In this document: piece after piece, positions 1 through 7,694 of the stretch | Layout: every line of letters starts with the position of its first letter | Position numbering within the stretch: the stretch's first letter is position 1 | Assembly (NCBI GenBank): GCA_001751085.1 | Contig: MAXP01000235.1 | Coordinates: forward strand, 1 to 12,293 | Direction: 5' to 3' | Source of the DNA: Desulfobacterales bacterium C00003060 | GTDB taxonomy: Bacteria; Desulfobacterota; Desulfobacteria; Desulfobacterales; C00003060 | DNA: 12,293 nt | Translations under genes and position numbers: made by a program | The notes under the pieces: generated by a model | Told to the model about the DNA's origin: nothing | The model's input: only the letters and a program-made list of their open reading frames with translations | Databases searched by the model: none

Positions 1-650
1 CAATGATATGCCTTTGCCTCTGTTGCCAGCATTTCATGCCGGCTGATCTTTCCCTGGGCGAAAAGCTCCCTGGCATGGGCCTTCTCCTTATTGGGAATTC
101 CGGAAGGCATGGGGCCTGCCGGCACGAACACGGCGGGCAGGTGACCGAAACTCAAAACCCCCATCAGAAGCCCGGGCACGATCTTGTCACAAACCCCGAG
201 CATGAGCGCGCCGTCGAACATGTTGTGGGAGAGCCCAATGGCCGTGGACATGGCAATCACATCCCGGCTCATAAGGCTCAGTTCCATGCCGGGTCGGCCC
301 TGGGTGACGCCATCGCACATGGCGGGCACTCCGCCGGCGAACTGGGCCACGCCCCCGGCCCAAGCCACCTCCTTCTTGATGATTTCCGGAACCCGATAGT
401 ATGGCTCGTGGGCCGACAGCATATCGTTGTAAGCGGAAATGATGCCGATATTAGGTTTGTCAAGGGCTGCCAGCGTCTCCTTGTCGGCATGATCACAGGC
501 CGCGAAAGCATGGGCAAGGTTGGCGCAATCGAGTTCCCCGCGCTGCGGACCCTGTTGCCGCGCCTGCTCAATCCGGTCAAGATATGCCTGGCGAAACGGT
601 TGGCTGCGTTCAGTGATACGTTCGGTAACTTTTTCAACAATGCTGTTCAT
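1..650 (-). CDS. edd: 6-phosphogluconate dehydratase, N-terminal part (cut by window edge)
   Basis: Edd dehydrates 6-phosphogluconate to 2-keto-3-deoxy-6-phosphogluconate, the defining first step of the Entner-Doudoroff pathway, in the cytoplasm. Translation from the ATG at 648-650 gives 216 codons with no stop before the edge, about a third of the usual length of roughly 600 residues. Family (IlvD/Edd) hallmarks are visible: [18 protein letters not shown] (about residues 67-84), [17 protein letters not shown] (about 109-125) and GVCDKIVPG (about 152-160). Cys112 and Cys154 sit at the positions expected to bind the iron-sulfur cluster. The AHEPY and MSRD segments favour Edd over dihydroxy-acid dehydratase. 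A strong ribosome site, AGGAGGAAG (654-662), overlaps the pgl stop codon, so translation is probably coupled to pgl in one operon. The rest of the gene lies outside the window; nothing visible is broken. Confidence 0.93.
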   Translation of the reverse strand, partial: MNSIVEKVTERITERSQPFRQAYLDRIEQARQQGPQRGELDCANLAHAFAACDHADKETLAALDKPNIGIISAYNDMLSAHEPYYRVPEIIKKEVAWAGGVAQFAGGVPAMCDGVTQGRPGMELSLMSRDVIAMSTAIGLSHNMFDGALMLGVCDKIVPGLLMGVLSFGHLPAVFVPAGPMPSGIPNKEKAHARELFAQGKISRHEMLATEAKAYH

Positions 651-653
651 ACT

Positions 654-662
654 CTTCCTCCT
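654..662 (-). promoter_or_regulatory. Ribosome binding site of edd, overlapping the pgl stop codon
   Basis: AGGAGGAAG on the minus strand lies 3 bases before the edd ATG. Its AGGAGG core is about 6 bases upstream. The first bases overlap the TAG stop of pgl at 661-663, an arrangement that suggests translational coupling of the two genes. Confidence 0.8.
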
Positions 663-1368
663 ATTTGGGCGCCCAGTAGACATCAACCGGCGCCAGATCC
701 TGGGCGAGCACGGCCCGGACCGGCATCTTTTCAACTGAATCACCTGCCAGTGCCCTCTCATACACATCGCGCTTTTCCTTGCCGGTCAGGTGGAAACAGA
801 TCCGGCGGGAACGAAGCAGGGCGGGCAGGGTAAGGGTCATCCGTTCATGGGACGCGGTAACCGGGGTCATAGCGAGACAGAGCTTTCCGGAATTCATATC
901 AAGGGCCTCGTCAAGTCGATCTGCGCCGGGAAACAGGGACGCGGTATGACCATCCAGCCCCATTCCCAGAATCACGAAATCAAACGGCACAGGAAGCCTG
1001 GCCAGCTTTTCCCCGCATTCTTTTTCACCTGCCGTCGCAGATGCATGGCTGTTCTTCAAGCCCTGGAAATGGGCGGTCTTTGCCTGGCCGCATATCAGGT
1101 GTTCGCGGACCATCGCCTCATTGCTGGCGCTGTCATTCATGTCAACCCAGCGCTCATCCGCCAGGGTGATAAACACCCTGTCCCACTCCATAGATGTCTC
1201 TGCCAGGGCGGCAAAGAGCGGCACAGGCGTGCTCCCGCCCGAGACAACCAGGCTGGCCTTCCCCCTTGCCTCAATCGCTTCTTGCAAGGATACACATATC
1301 TGCTGCGATAGCTCCCGGCAGAGGGTCTCCTGGTCAGCAAACTCATGGAATCTTGGTATGATCTTCAT
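661..1368 (-). CDS. pgl: 6-phosphogluconolactonase (DevB/Pgl type)
   Basis: Pgl hydrolyses 6-phosphoglucono-delta-lactone to 6-phosphogluconate, the substrate of the next gene product, Edd. The 235-residue protein has the usual family length. Motifs in order are VVSGGSTP (about 41-48, phosphate binding), DERWV (71-75), and [15 protein letters not shown] (134-148), the signature of the glucosamine-6-phosphate isomerase/6-phosphogluconolactonase fold. [10 protein letters not shown] is typical of the lactonase rather than of NagB. I chose the ATG at 1366-1368 because GGGGGAGG (1379-1386) lies about 10 bases upstream. An in-frame GTG at 1401 would add 11 residues, but it overlaps the end of the upstream gene and lacks a clear ribosome site. 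The gene lies 26 bp after glycerate kinase and 10 bp before edd, so the three are probably cotranscribed. No signal peptide; cytoplasmic. Confidence 0.94.
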   Translation of the reverse strand: MKIIPRFHEFADQETLCRELSQQICVSLQEAIEARGKASLVVSGGSTPVPLFAALAETSMEWDRVFITLADERWVDMNDSASNEAMVREHLICGQAKTAHFQGLKNSHASATAGEKECGEKLARLPVPFDFVILGMGLDGHTASLFPGADRLDEALDMNSGKLCLAMTPVTASHERMTLTLPALLRSRRICFHLTGKEKRDVYERALAGDSVEKMPVRAVLAQDLAPVDVYWAPK

Positions 1369-1378
1369 CGGGCATCTT

Positions 1379-1386
1379 CCTCCCCC
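1379..1386 (-). promoter_or_regulatory. Ribosome binding site deciding the pgl start
   Basis: GGGGGAGG on the minus strand lies about 10 bases before the ATG at 1368. It supports that start over the in-frame GTG at 1401. Confidence 0.7.
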
Positions 1387-1394
1387 TGATATTC

Positions 1395-2753
1395 TTACCA
1401 CACCAACACAAGCCTGACATCCATTACATTTGTATTCGTAGGACCGGTCATGAGGAGATCTTTGGTTTTTTCAAAGAAGTGATACGCGTCATTTCTGGCC
1501 AGAACCTCGGCTGCTTCCATCCCTGCGGCTCTTCCTCTCGTTACCGTGAAAGGATCTACCAAAGCGCCTGCTGCGTCTGTGGGGCCATCATTTCCGTCCG
1601 TGCCACCGCTCAGCATGACAACTCGAGGCGGAAGCTCCACAAGGTCAAGGCATGCAGCCAGGCCGAACTCCTGGTTTCTTCCTCCAAGACCATCACCCCG
1701 GATAGTCACAGTGGTTTCACCTCCTGAGATAATACATGCCGGTGGCGGAATCGGCCTGCCGGTCTTGACGATCTCCTTGCCCATGGCACAGTGAACCCGC
1801 GCCACTTCTCTTGTTTCCCCTTCCACCATGGAGGAAAGAATAAGTGTTTCATATCCAAGCTCTTTCGCCTTTGCACTTGCCGCTTCCAGGGCTAATATAT
1901 TGCTCCCCACGATAAAATTGAAGACGCGGTCGAATATCTTGTCATTCTCTTTGGGCGTTTCCGGGATCTGCCCATCTATGCCGGCCTTCACGTGTTCTTG
2001 GATGGCAACGGGGATACCCTTCAAGTCATACTTCTTGAATATCTCCAGAACATCCTTGAACGTGGAGGTGTCAGGGACAAAGGGTCCTGAGGCAATCACG
2101 TCCATCTTGTCTCCGACCACGTCCGAGAGCATCAAGTTCACAATGGTGGCTGGAAAGGCCGTCCTTGCCATCTGTCCACCTTTAGAAGAAGATATGTGTT
2201 TTCTGATAGCATTCATCTCGTCGATGCTGGCCCCGCACGCCAGTAAAGCGCGTGTGATTTCCTGCATTTCGGAAAGTGTGATATCTCCGGCAGGGTGAGG
2301 GAGCAGGGCTGATCCGCCTCCGGATATGACAGAAATGATCAGGTCCTTTTCCCCCGCGCCCTGCAGGAAATCAAGGATCTTTTTCGTCCCCTTTACGCCG
2401 TTCTCGTCCGGCACAGGATGGCCGGCCTCGACGATTTCAGTAAACGCAAGCTTTTCCGTAAAGCCGTACTTGAGGTTGATCAGCCCTTTGTGGATCCTCT
2501 CTCCGAGCAGATCTTCAATCGCCCTGGCCATGGGGGCAGTGGCCTTTCCCGCACCAACAAGCGAGATGTGATCAAATTCGGCCAGGTAAAATTCGGTCTT
2601 GGGCTTCCCTTCCATTCCGACCATCAGCCTGTTCCCCTCAACATGTACAAAACGTTTTACCGCCCTGTATGGGTCCACAGCGACAAGACAACTCTTGAAT
2701 ATCTCTTTAGCGTCGGAACGTATGGTTTCCAATTCCTTGTGTCGTTTGTTCAC
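1395..2753 (-). CDS. gckA: Glycerate 2-kinase (GckA/TtuD type, MOFRL family)
   Basis: This family phosphorylates D-glycerate with ATP to 2-phosphoglycerate. Older databases call it hydroxypyruvate reductase TtuD. The 452-residue protein has the normal length and both domains: an N-terminal DUF4147-type domain with VGAGKATAPMA (about 66-76) and VISGGGSALL (about 142-151), and a C-terminal MOFRL domain with IISGGETTVTIRGDG (about 341-355), GGRNQEF (357-363), SGGTDGNDGPTDAAGA (382-397) and GPTNTNVMD near the end. I prefer the GTG at 2751-2753 because AAGAAAGGTGA (2759-2769) is correctly spaced before it. The in-frame GTG at 2762 lies inside that site and would add three residues. The gene opens a likely glycerate kinase-pgl-edd operon. 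Glycerate could come from the glucosylglycerate phosphorylase encoded upstream, or from a non-phosphorylative Entner-Doudoroff branch through glyceraldehyde. Family assignment is firm; the glycerate source is inferred. Confidence 0.92.
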   Translation of the reverse strand: MNKRHKELETIRSDAKEIFKSCLVAVDPYRAVKRFVHVEGNRLMVGMEGKPKTEFYLAEFDHISLVGAGKATAPMARAIEDLLGERIHKGLINLKYGFTEKLAFTEIVEAGHPVPDENGVKGTKKILDFLQGAGEKDLIISVISGGGSALLPHPAGDITLSEMQEITRALLACGASIDEMNAIRKHISSSKGGQMARTAFPATIVNLMLSDVVGDKMDVIASGPFVPDTSTFKDVLEIFKKYDLKGIPVAIQEHVKAGIDGQIPETPKENDKIFDRVFNFIVGSNILALEAASAKAKELGYETLILSSMVEGETREVARVHCAMGKEIVKTGRPIPPPACIISGGETTVTIRGDGLGGRNQEFGLAACLDLVELPPRVVMLSGGTDGNDGPTDAAGALVDPFTVTRGRAAGMEAAEVLARNDAYHFFEKTKDLLMTGPTNTNVMDVRLVLVW

Positions 2754-2758
2754 GTTAT

Positions 2759-2769
2759 TCACCTTTCTT
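2759..2769 (-). promoter_or_regulatory. Ribosome binding site deciding the glycerate kinase start
   Basis: AAGAAAGGTGA on the minus strand ends 5 bases before the GTG at 2753. The alternative GTG at 2762 falls inside this site and has no good site of its own. Confidence 0.55.
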
Positions 2770-2774
2770 GGGAG

Positions 2775-2790
2775 TTATACCGAGGTATAT
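2775..2790. repeat. Short palindrome and copy of the GAGGTATAT end motif
   Basis: On the plus strand, TATACC and GGTATA face each other across only two bases (2775-2788). The right half, CCGAGGTATAT (2780-2790), is identical to 4106-4116 and differs by one base from 7846-7856, the right end of the palindromic element. It begins 4 bp downstream of the stop codon of the unknown gene. It may be an end remnant of the same element family, or chance; the match is short. Confidence 0.45.
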
Positions 2791-2794
2791 ACTG

Positions 2795-3934
2795 TCATAA
2801 TAATACCGGCGGTCTAAAAAACATTGTATGAGAATATTCGCTTTCAAAAGCAGGATACTTAGATCCTGTTTTCTCACAAAACTCTTTGAAATTCCGTTCC
2901 GGATAGTATCCCATGCATGATGAAGCATTCTCTAAGAAATTACTGAACTCCTCGTCCCTACCTTCGGTTTTAGCAATAAATGCCCTTGATAAATATTCAA
3001 GAGTCTGAAACGTGCTTGCAACAACAAAAGCATTCTTACGTTTGTAGTAGGCAGTCAGAACATGCTCTATGATATGCTGGCTGGTAATTACATTCACATT
3101 TTTGTTAAACCTCTTCTTTTGTACTTTCTGATAACCGCCCGGCAGATGAAATGTTTCAATCTCATTTCTATATGTTACTTCCCAAAGCAAAATATCATAC
3201 TCTTCTTTAAACCTCTCTATATCCTCAATAAGCTTCGCATAATGGGGAACCTCAAAGTGCCCTCTCATCTTCTCAGACGAAAAATCCTCAATAATATCTA
3301 TATGAAGCTTATCCTTTCTTTGATTTAACCAACAACCTGCTGATAAACACAAAAGATTCTTTTGATGTGTCCAATACACATCAAGGGCTCCAAAGGCATA
3401 ACCCATCACTTCAGCAATATGATGACAAAGATAATTGGCATTTATGAGCTGATAAACAATTTGATGCTTAAAGGAGTAACTATTAGGTTCTGAAAGAAAC
3501 AGTATTTTCGCATACGAATTGAAATTATCCCTGTCGCATAGCGCTCCTTTACTCCCTGAATAGCTCTTCCCTATATAGACATTATCAATAGAAATACAGG
3601 TGTTTTTTAGGCTGTGATTTAAATAACGGTGAGTACCATGAACCTTGATTGTTACCAAAATTGGCGTACATAATTTCACTATCGAGTCACCAAAAACGCC
3701 GGCACCGAAGGAATTAATTTGAAAACACGCAACCTGGAAAGCGGAATGATCTATTTCATTAACAAAAGCGAATCCATCACGACAATACCCTTTACCACTC
3801 ACATCCAGAGTGTTATTTGACAGGATATTCTCTACAAATTCGTCAAATTCAGATTCTTCTATCTTCTTCTTTCTAAGGTGCCTGATATGTTTTTCTACTT
3901 CCCGTCGGAAATGACTGAATTTCTTCTCCAACAT
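2795..3934 (-). CDS. Conserved-looking hypothetical protein of unknown function, AT-rich
   Basis: I do not recognise this 379-residue protein. The ATG at 3932-3934 is preceded by a modest ribosome site, GAAAGGG. The first 40 or so residues are highly charged and probably helical (KKFSHFRREVEKHIRHLRKK). The middle is mixed alpha/beta with many aromatic residues and ten cysteines spread without a CxxC pattern. I see no signal peptide, membrane segment, P-loop, nuclease motif or helix-turn-helix. His pairs occur in YLCHHIAEVMGYAFGALDVY (about residue 175) and SQHIIEH (about 286). The gene is visibly richer in A and T, with AT-ending codons (AAA, TTT, ATA), than the metabolic genes beside it. Copies of CCGAGGTATAT lie on both sides (2780-2790 and 4106-4116). 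This suggests horizontal acquisition between ackA and the glycerate kinase operon. The long intact frame and start signal support a real gene. Confidence 0.72.
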   Translation of the reverse strand: MLEKKFSHFRREVEKHIRHLRKKKIEESEFDEFVENILSNNTLDVSGKGYCRDGFAFVNEIDHSAFQVACFQINSFGAGVFGDSIVKLCTPILVTIKVHGTHRYLNHSLKNTCISIDNVYIGKSYSGSKGALCDRDNFNSYAKILFLSEPNSYSFKHQIVYQLINANYLCHHIAEVMGYAFGALDVYWTHQKNLLCLSAGCWLNQRKDKLHIDIIEDFSSEKMRGHFEVPHYAKLIEDIERFKEEYDILLWEVTYRNEIETFHLPGGYQKVQKKRFNKNVNVITSQHIIEHVLTAYYKRKNAFVVASTFQTLEYLSRAFIAKTEGRDEEFSNFLENASSCMGYYPERNFKEFCEKTGSKYPAFESEYSHTMFFRPPVLL

Positions 3935-4125
3935 ATTTATGCCCTTTCACTGATCAGTTGTTGAGAAGTTACAAGATTCCCGGGTTCAACATATGCCTTG
4001 ACCCCTGACCCTCTTCCACAAGTGGCAACAAAGTGAAACAGTTTTCCTTACCCGAGAGGCTGAACTATTACCTTGCAACTTGAAATCTACATTGACTATG
4101 ACCTTCCGAGGTATATCTGCACTCC
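3935..4125. other. Intergenic stretch between ackA and the unknown gene
   Basis: No gene is visible here. It holds two heptamers of the GAC-type repeat (GACCCCT GACCCTC, 4000-4013) and a solo copy of the palindromic-element end (4097-4116). I see no convincing stem-loop plus T-run terminator for ackA and no clear sigma-70 promoter for the unknown gene. Confidence 0.5.
4097..4116. repeat. Solo end copy of the palindromic element
   Basis: The 19 bases at 4097-4115 (TATGACCTTCCGAGGTATA) match the reverse complement of 7695-7713, the left end of the large palindrome, at 18 of 19 positions. They match its right end less closely. The copy lies 10 bp downstream of the ackA stop codon. Unlike at 7695-7855, I cannot find the partner arm nearby, so this is an orphan end or a shared sequence motif. 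Confidence 0.6.
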
Positions 4126-5337
4126 CTATGGGTTCTCAATTGCTTTTTTGGTTTCCCGCGCTATCTTCAACTCCTCGTTAGTGGGAATTACCAGCACCTT
4201 GACCTCGATGTTCGGGGTGTTGATCTCCCTGGTACCGCTGCCAGGGGCAGCATTTTTATTGGTATCAATCTCAATACCGAGCCTGCTCAGCCCCTCACAC
4301 GATTTTTCCCGGATGAGTGGTGCGTGCTCTCCAACTCCTGCCGTAAAAATGATGGCATCAACACTTCCAAGGGCCGCGAAATAGGCGCCTATGTACTTTT
4401 TTATCCGGTAGACGTAAACATCAAGCGCGACTGCCGCCCGTTTATCGCCCTTTTCCATATTTTCGATTACTTCACGCATATCATTGGTGCCGCACAGCCC
4501 CTTGAGGCCACTCTCCTTGTTGAACAGCCCATCTATTTCCTGCAATGACATGCCTATGTTGTCACCCATGAAAAAAGGCAGGGCAGGGTCAAGGTCACCC
4601 GATCGTGTCCCCATCACGAGTCCGGCCAGGGGGGTCATGCCCATGGTCGTATCAACGGATTTGCCGTTTCGTATGGCCGCCATGCTGGCCCCGTTTCCGA
4701 TATGAAGGGTAATGAGATTAAGCTCTGTGAGCGGCCGGCCTAAATACTCCGCGGCCTGCTCGGAGACATACGCATGCGAGGTGCCGTGAAAACCGTAACG
4801 CCGCACCTTGTACCGCTCATACATCTCGTAGGGAATGGCATAGAGAAAGGCGTGGCTTGGGATAGTCTGGTGAAAGGCAGTATCAAATACTGCGACCTGC
4901 GGTGCATCCGGAAAGATCGATCCGGCGACCTCAATCCCAGTCAAATTGGGAGGATTATGTAACGGGGCCAGGGGTATGTTTTCCTTAATGGCTGCGATTA
5001 CTTTTTCATCAATAATGGTGGTAGAATGGAATGTTTCCCCACCATGGACCACCCGGTGGCCCACAGCCGAGACCTCGGTCTTGTCTGTGATGACCCCATG
5101 TTCCGGATCAACCAGCAGGTCCACGATTCGGTTCAGCCCCTCATGGTGGTCAGCGATCAGCCGCTTTTCTACTTTTTTTATGGATTCACCATTGGCCAGG
5201 GCTCTTTCGTGTGTGAGAACACTGCTTTCTTCACCGATCTTTTCGGCCAGTCCTCCTGCCAGCACCCTATGGTGGTCCACATCGAACAATTCATACTTGA
5301 TAGATGAACTTCCTGTGTTGATGACGAGTATTTTCAT
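4126..5337 (-). CDS. ackA: Acetate kinase
   Basis: AckA converts acetyl phosphate and ADP to acetate and ATP, reversibly, in the cytoplasm, and partners with Pta. The 403-residue protein has full family length. It begins MKILVINTGSSSIKYELF (Asn7 in the N-terminal nucleotide-binding signature). It carries VGHRVVHGGE (Arg95), VFDTAFHQT (Asp152), YGFHGTSH (His184), LHIGNGAS, MGMTPLAGLVMGTRSGDLDP (Arg245) and FTAGVGEH near the C-terminus. These are the catalytic and nucleotide-binding residues of the acetate/propionate kinase family. The ATG at 5335-5337 follows GGGAAAGGG. The gene lies 111 bp after pta, separated by a heptamer repeat tract, so the pair is likely one transcription unit. Propionate or butyrate kinase activity cannot be excluded from sequence, but the close match to acetate kinase motifs and the pta neighbour favour acetate. 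Confidence 0.97.
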   Translation of the reverse strand: MKILVINTGSSSIKYELFDVDHHRVLAGGLAEKIGEESSVLTHERALANGESIKKVEKRLIADHHEGLNRIVDLLVDPEHGVITDKTEVSAVGHRVVHGGETFHSTTIIDEKVIAAIKENIPLAPLHNPPNLTGIEVAGSIFPDAPQVAVFDTAFHQTIPSHAFLYAIPYEMYERYKVRRYGFHGTSHAYVSEQAAEYLGRPLTELNLITLHIGNGASMAAIRNGKSVDTTMGMTPLAGLVMGTRSGDLDPALPFFMGDNIGMSLQEIDGLFNKESGLKGLCGTNDMREVIENMEKGDKRAAVALDVYVYRIKKYIGAYFAALGSVDAIIFTAGVGEHAPLIREKSCEGLSRLGIEIDTNKNAAPGSGTREINTPNIEVKVLVIPTNEELKIARETKKAIENP

Positions 5338-5397
5338 GATAACCCTTTCCCTCGCTTTGCCCAGGCTTCTCTCAAATTAGTACAGACTGAACGAGAT

Positions 5398-5446
5398 GAT
5401 CTCCGACCTCCGACTTCTGATCCCTGACCTCCGACATCCGACCCCT
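5398..5446. repeat. Heptanucleotide tandem repeat (GAYNYCY), 7 units, between pta and ackA
   Basis: Seven consecutive 7-base units on the plus strand: GATCTCC, GACCTCC, GACTTCT, GATCCCT, GACCTCC, GACATCC and GACCCCT. A further GAC overlaps the pta stop codon (5449-5451). Units vary but the period of 7 is exact. Two related units occur at 4000-4013. The tract lies just after the pta stop codon. Its role is unknown. Confidence 0.85.
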
Positions 5447-5448
5447 GA

Positions 5449-7551
5449 CTATACTTTCTCTGATTGCGCTTGAATTGCAGTAATTGCAACCGTGTTCACT
5501 ATATCCGGGATTGTGCATCCACGGCTAAGATCATTTACAGGGTGCTTAAGCCCCTGGAGCACAGGACCGATAGCCACTGCCCCTGCAGACCTTTGAACCG
5601 CCTTGTAGGTATTATTGCCCGTGTTCAGGTCAGGAAAAATAAATGTCGTGGCCTTTCCTGCAACGTCGCTCTCAGGCAACTTGGTTTTTGCTACCGAAGC
5701 ATCAACGGCTGCATCATACTGGATAGGGCCTTCTATTTTTAGGCCCGGAAAGGATTCTCGGGCCTTTTCTTTTGCTATCCTGGTTGCTTCACGGACCTTG
5801 TCCACATCCGCCCCCTTGCCTGACTCTCCGGTAGAGTAGGAGAGCATGGCAACAACCGGATCAATACCAAAGGTCTTTGCGGTCTGTGCCGAGCTGAGGG
5901 CAATCTCGGCCAGTTGACCGGCATTTGGATCAGGATTCACCGCACAGTCCCCGTAGACAAGCACCCTATCCTCCAGGCACATAAGAAACACACTCGAAAC
6001 AATGGAAAAACCCGGCTTTGTCTTGATGATCTGAAGCGCCGGCCGAATCGTTTCTGCCGTACTGTGGACCGCGCCGGAGACCATTGCACCGGCATGCCCC
6101 TTATAGATCATCATGGTTGCGAAATAGTTTGCATCGCTCATGATATCATATGCGTTTTCCTCTGTGATCCCCTTGTGTTTTCTTAAATCGTAATAGGTCT
6201 GCACGTACTCATCAAAGCGCTCGGATTTCAGGGGATCGATGATTTTTGCGGGGTCCATCCGGAGTCCCAGTTTTGCGATCTTTTTACGGATCAGGTCTTC
6301 ATTGCCAAGGAGGGTGATATCCACCACCTCCCGGCGAAGGAGTGTCTCGGCGGCCGCCAATATTCTCTCTTCCTCGCCCTCGGGTAAGACTATGTGCTGC
6401 TTGTTTGCCCTGGCCCTTTGCAGTAGTTCATATTCGAACATCTTCGGGGTGACAATGGTGGTGCGGGTTGTAACGACTTTTTTCTCCAATTGCTTTGTAT
6501 CGATATTTTTTTCAAAAAATGCCAGGGCCTGTGTTATCTTGCGGTCATCATGCGGGGAAATCTTGGCGTGGATCTTGCTGACGTTTGTCGCCGTGGGGAA
6601 AGTATTCTCTTTGACGCTGAGAATAGGCACCATCACGGGAAAGCCTTTAATCAGTTCCTGTATCGGTTTTTCCGGTTTCAGACCACCGGTCAACACGATC
6701 CCTGAAATGTTATCCTCGGACGTGGACAAAACAGCAGCCAGGCAGGCGACGATCACGTCCGCCCTGTCTCCTGGTGTTATAATCAGTGAGCCGTATTCTA
6801 TCCTGGTCAGAAAGTTTTGCAGTTGCATTGCCGCGACAGTAAAGCCACGCACGTGCCTGTTCAACTGTTCTTCTCCGTATAACACCTCAGCACCCAGAGC
6901 GTTCGTAATCTCGCCCACTGTGGGTCTGCCGAGAGATGGTTCATCGGGTATAGCGTAAAGTAACTGTTCTCCGGTCAGGTTTTTCTTCTTTAGAAACTCG
7001 ATAATGGCTTGTCTATCGTTTGGGTCCGTGCGGTTAATGATTGTGGCAATAGTGTGGCATTTTTTTTCACTCAGGGACTCAAGAGCCACTTCCACGGATC
7101 GGACTGCATCATCCGTGCTCTTTTGGTGTGCATTGGCCACCAACAGAACCGGGCATGACAGGTTCTTGCTGATCTCTGCGTTGATGTCGAAATCAAAAGC
7201 AGCCGCAGAACTCGCATAGTCGGTCCCTTCGCACAAGACAAAATCGCAATTACCCCTCAACTGGTCATACTTCTTGATCACCCCCTCGAGTATTTCCGCT
7301 CGCTTGCCAAGTGAAATCAGATTGTTCGCCTCAGTTCTGGTAAATGCATACATTTGATCGTACGGAATCTTAAGGTCGAAATGCGAAGAAATCAGGTTGA
7401 TGTCAGCATCCGGACCATTTAGACCACGAATAATCGGCCGGAAAAAGCCGACTCTGTCGATCTTCCTGAGCAGCATCTCCATTACCCCCAGAGTAATGGC
7501 TGATTTCCCACTCCTTGCTTCAGTGGCCGTGATGTAAAGATTGTTCGACAT
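5449..7551 (-). CDS. pta: Phosphate acetyltransferase, long three-domain type
   Basis: Pta interconverts acetyl-CoA plus phosphate and acetyl phosphate plus CoA, feeding AckA. The 700 residues show the long bacterial architecture. An N-terminal BioD-like P-loop domain has TEARSGKSAIT (10-20) and runs to about 205. A DRTGG-type middle domain follows (about 215-325). The C-terminal catalytic PTA_PTB domain runs from about 369 to 695. Catalytic-domain marks are KQHIVLPEGEEERIL (384-398), GHAGAMVSGAVHSTAETIRP (485-504), MLSYSTGESGKG (569-580), and GPVLQGLKHPVNDLSRG (662-678) at the phosphate/CoA site. The ATG at 7549-7551 follows GGGAGG with a spacing of 7 bases. In enteric Pta the N-terminal domains have a regulatory role (established); whether that holds here is unknown. 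Upstream is a heptamer repeat and the palindromic element; downstream, ackA. Confidence 0.97.
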   Translation of the reverse strand: MSNNLYITATEARSGKSAITLGVMEMLLRKIDRVGFFRPIIRGLNGPDADINLISSHFDLKIPYDQMYAFTRTEANNLISLGKRAEILEGVIKKYDQLRGNCDFVLCEGTDYASSAAAFDFDINAEISKNLSCPVLLVANAHQKSTDDAVRSVEVALESLSEKKCHTIATIINRTDPNDRQAIIEFLKKKNLTGEQLLYAIPDEPSLGRPTVGEITNALGAEVLYGEEQLNRHVRGFTVAAMQLQNFLTRIEYGSLIITPGDRADVIVACLAAVLSTSEDNISGIVLTGGLKPEKPIQELIKGFPVMVPILSVKENTFPTATNVSKIHAKISPHDDRKITQALAFFEKNIDTKQLEKKVVTTRTTIVTPKMFEYELLQRARANKQHIVLPEGEEERILAAAETLLRREVVDITLLGNEDLIRKKIAKLGLRMDPAKIIDPLKSERFDEYVQTYYDLRKHKGITEENAYDIMSDANYFATMMIYKGHAGAMVSGAVHSTAETIRPALQIIKTKPGFSIVSSVFLMCLEDRVLVYGDCAVNPDPNAGQLAEIALSSAQTAKTFGIDPVVAMLSYSTGESGKGADVDKVREATRIAKEKARESFPGLKIEGPIQYDAAVDASVAKTKLPESDVAGKATTFIFPDLNTGNNTYKAVQRSAGAVAIGPVLQGLKHPVNDLSRGCTIPDIVNTVAITAIQAQSEKV

Positions 7552-7574
7552 GGTAACCTCCCGCTGACCGAGTA

Positions 7575-7658
7575 GTTGCTGGTTGCTCGTTGCTGGTTAC
7601 TGGTTGCTCGTTGCTGGTTGCTCGTTGCTGGTTACTCGTTGCTGGTTACTCGTTGCTC
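7575..7658. repeat. Heptanucleotide tandem repeat GTTRCTS, 12 units, upstream of pta
   Basis: Twelve exact-period 7-base units on the plus strand, built from only four variants: GTTGCTG, GTTGCTC, GTTACTG and GTTACTC. The tract ends 24 bp upstream of the pta start codon, so it lies in the likely 5' leader or promoter zone. It differs in sequence from the GAC-type tract after pta but shares the 7-base period. Such tracts can vary in copy number by slippage; no function is shown here. Confidence 0.92.
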
Positions 7659-7694
7659 GGTTTCCCAAACAGCGATAGTGTCCTGTCATCTATG

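Noticed and set aside
3..833. 276-codon plus-strand open frame over edd and pgl
   Set aside because: It is antisense to two motif-rich enzymes, lacks a ribosome site and has a composition typical of an antisense shadow of GC-rich coding DNA.
6239..6958. 239-codon plus-strand frame inside pta
   Set aside because: It lies antisense to the Pta N-terminal and middle domains, with a Ser/Arg-rich low-complexity translation and no start signal.
7575..7658. CRISPR array
   Set aside because: Units of 7 bases abut without spacers, so this is a simple tandem repeat.
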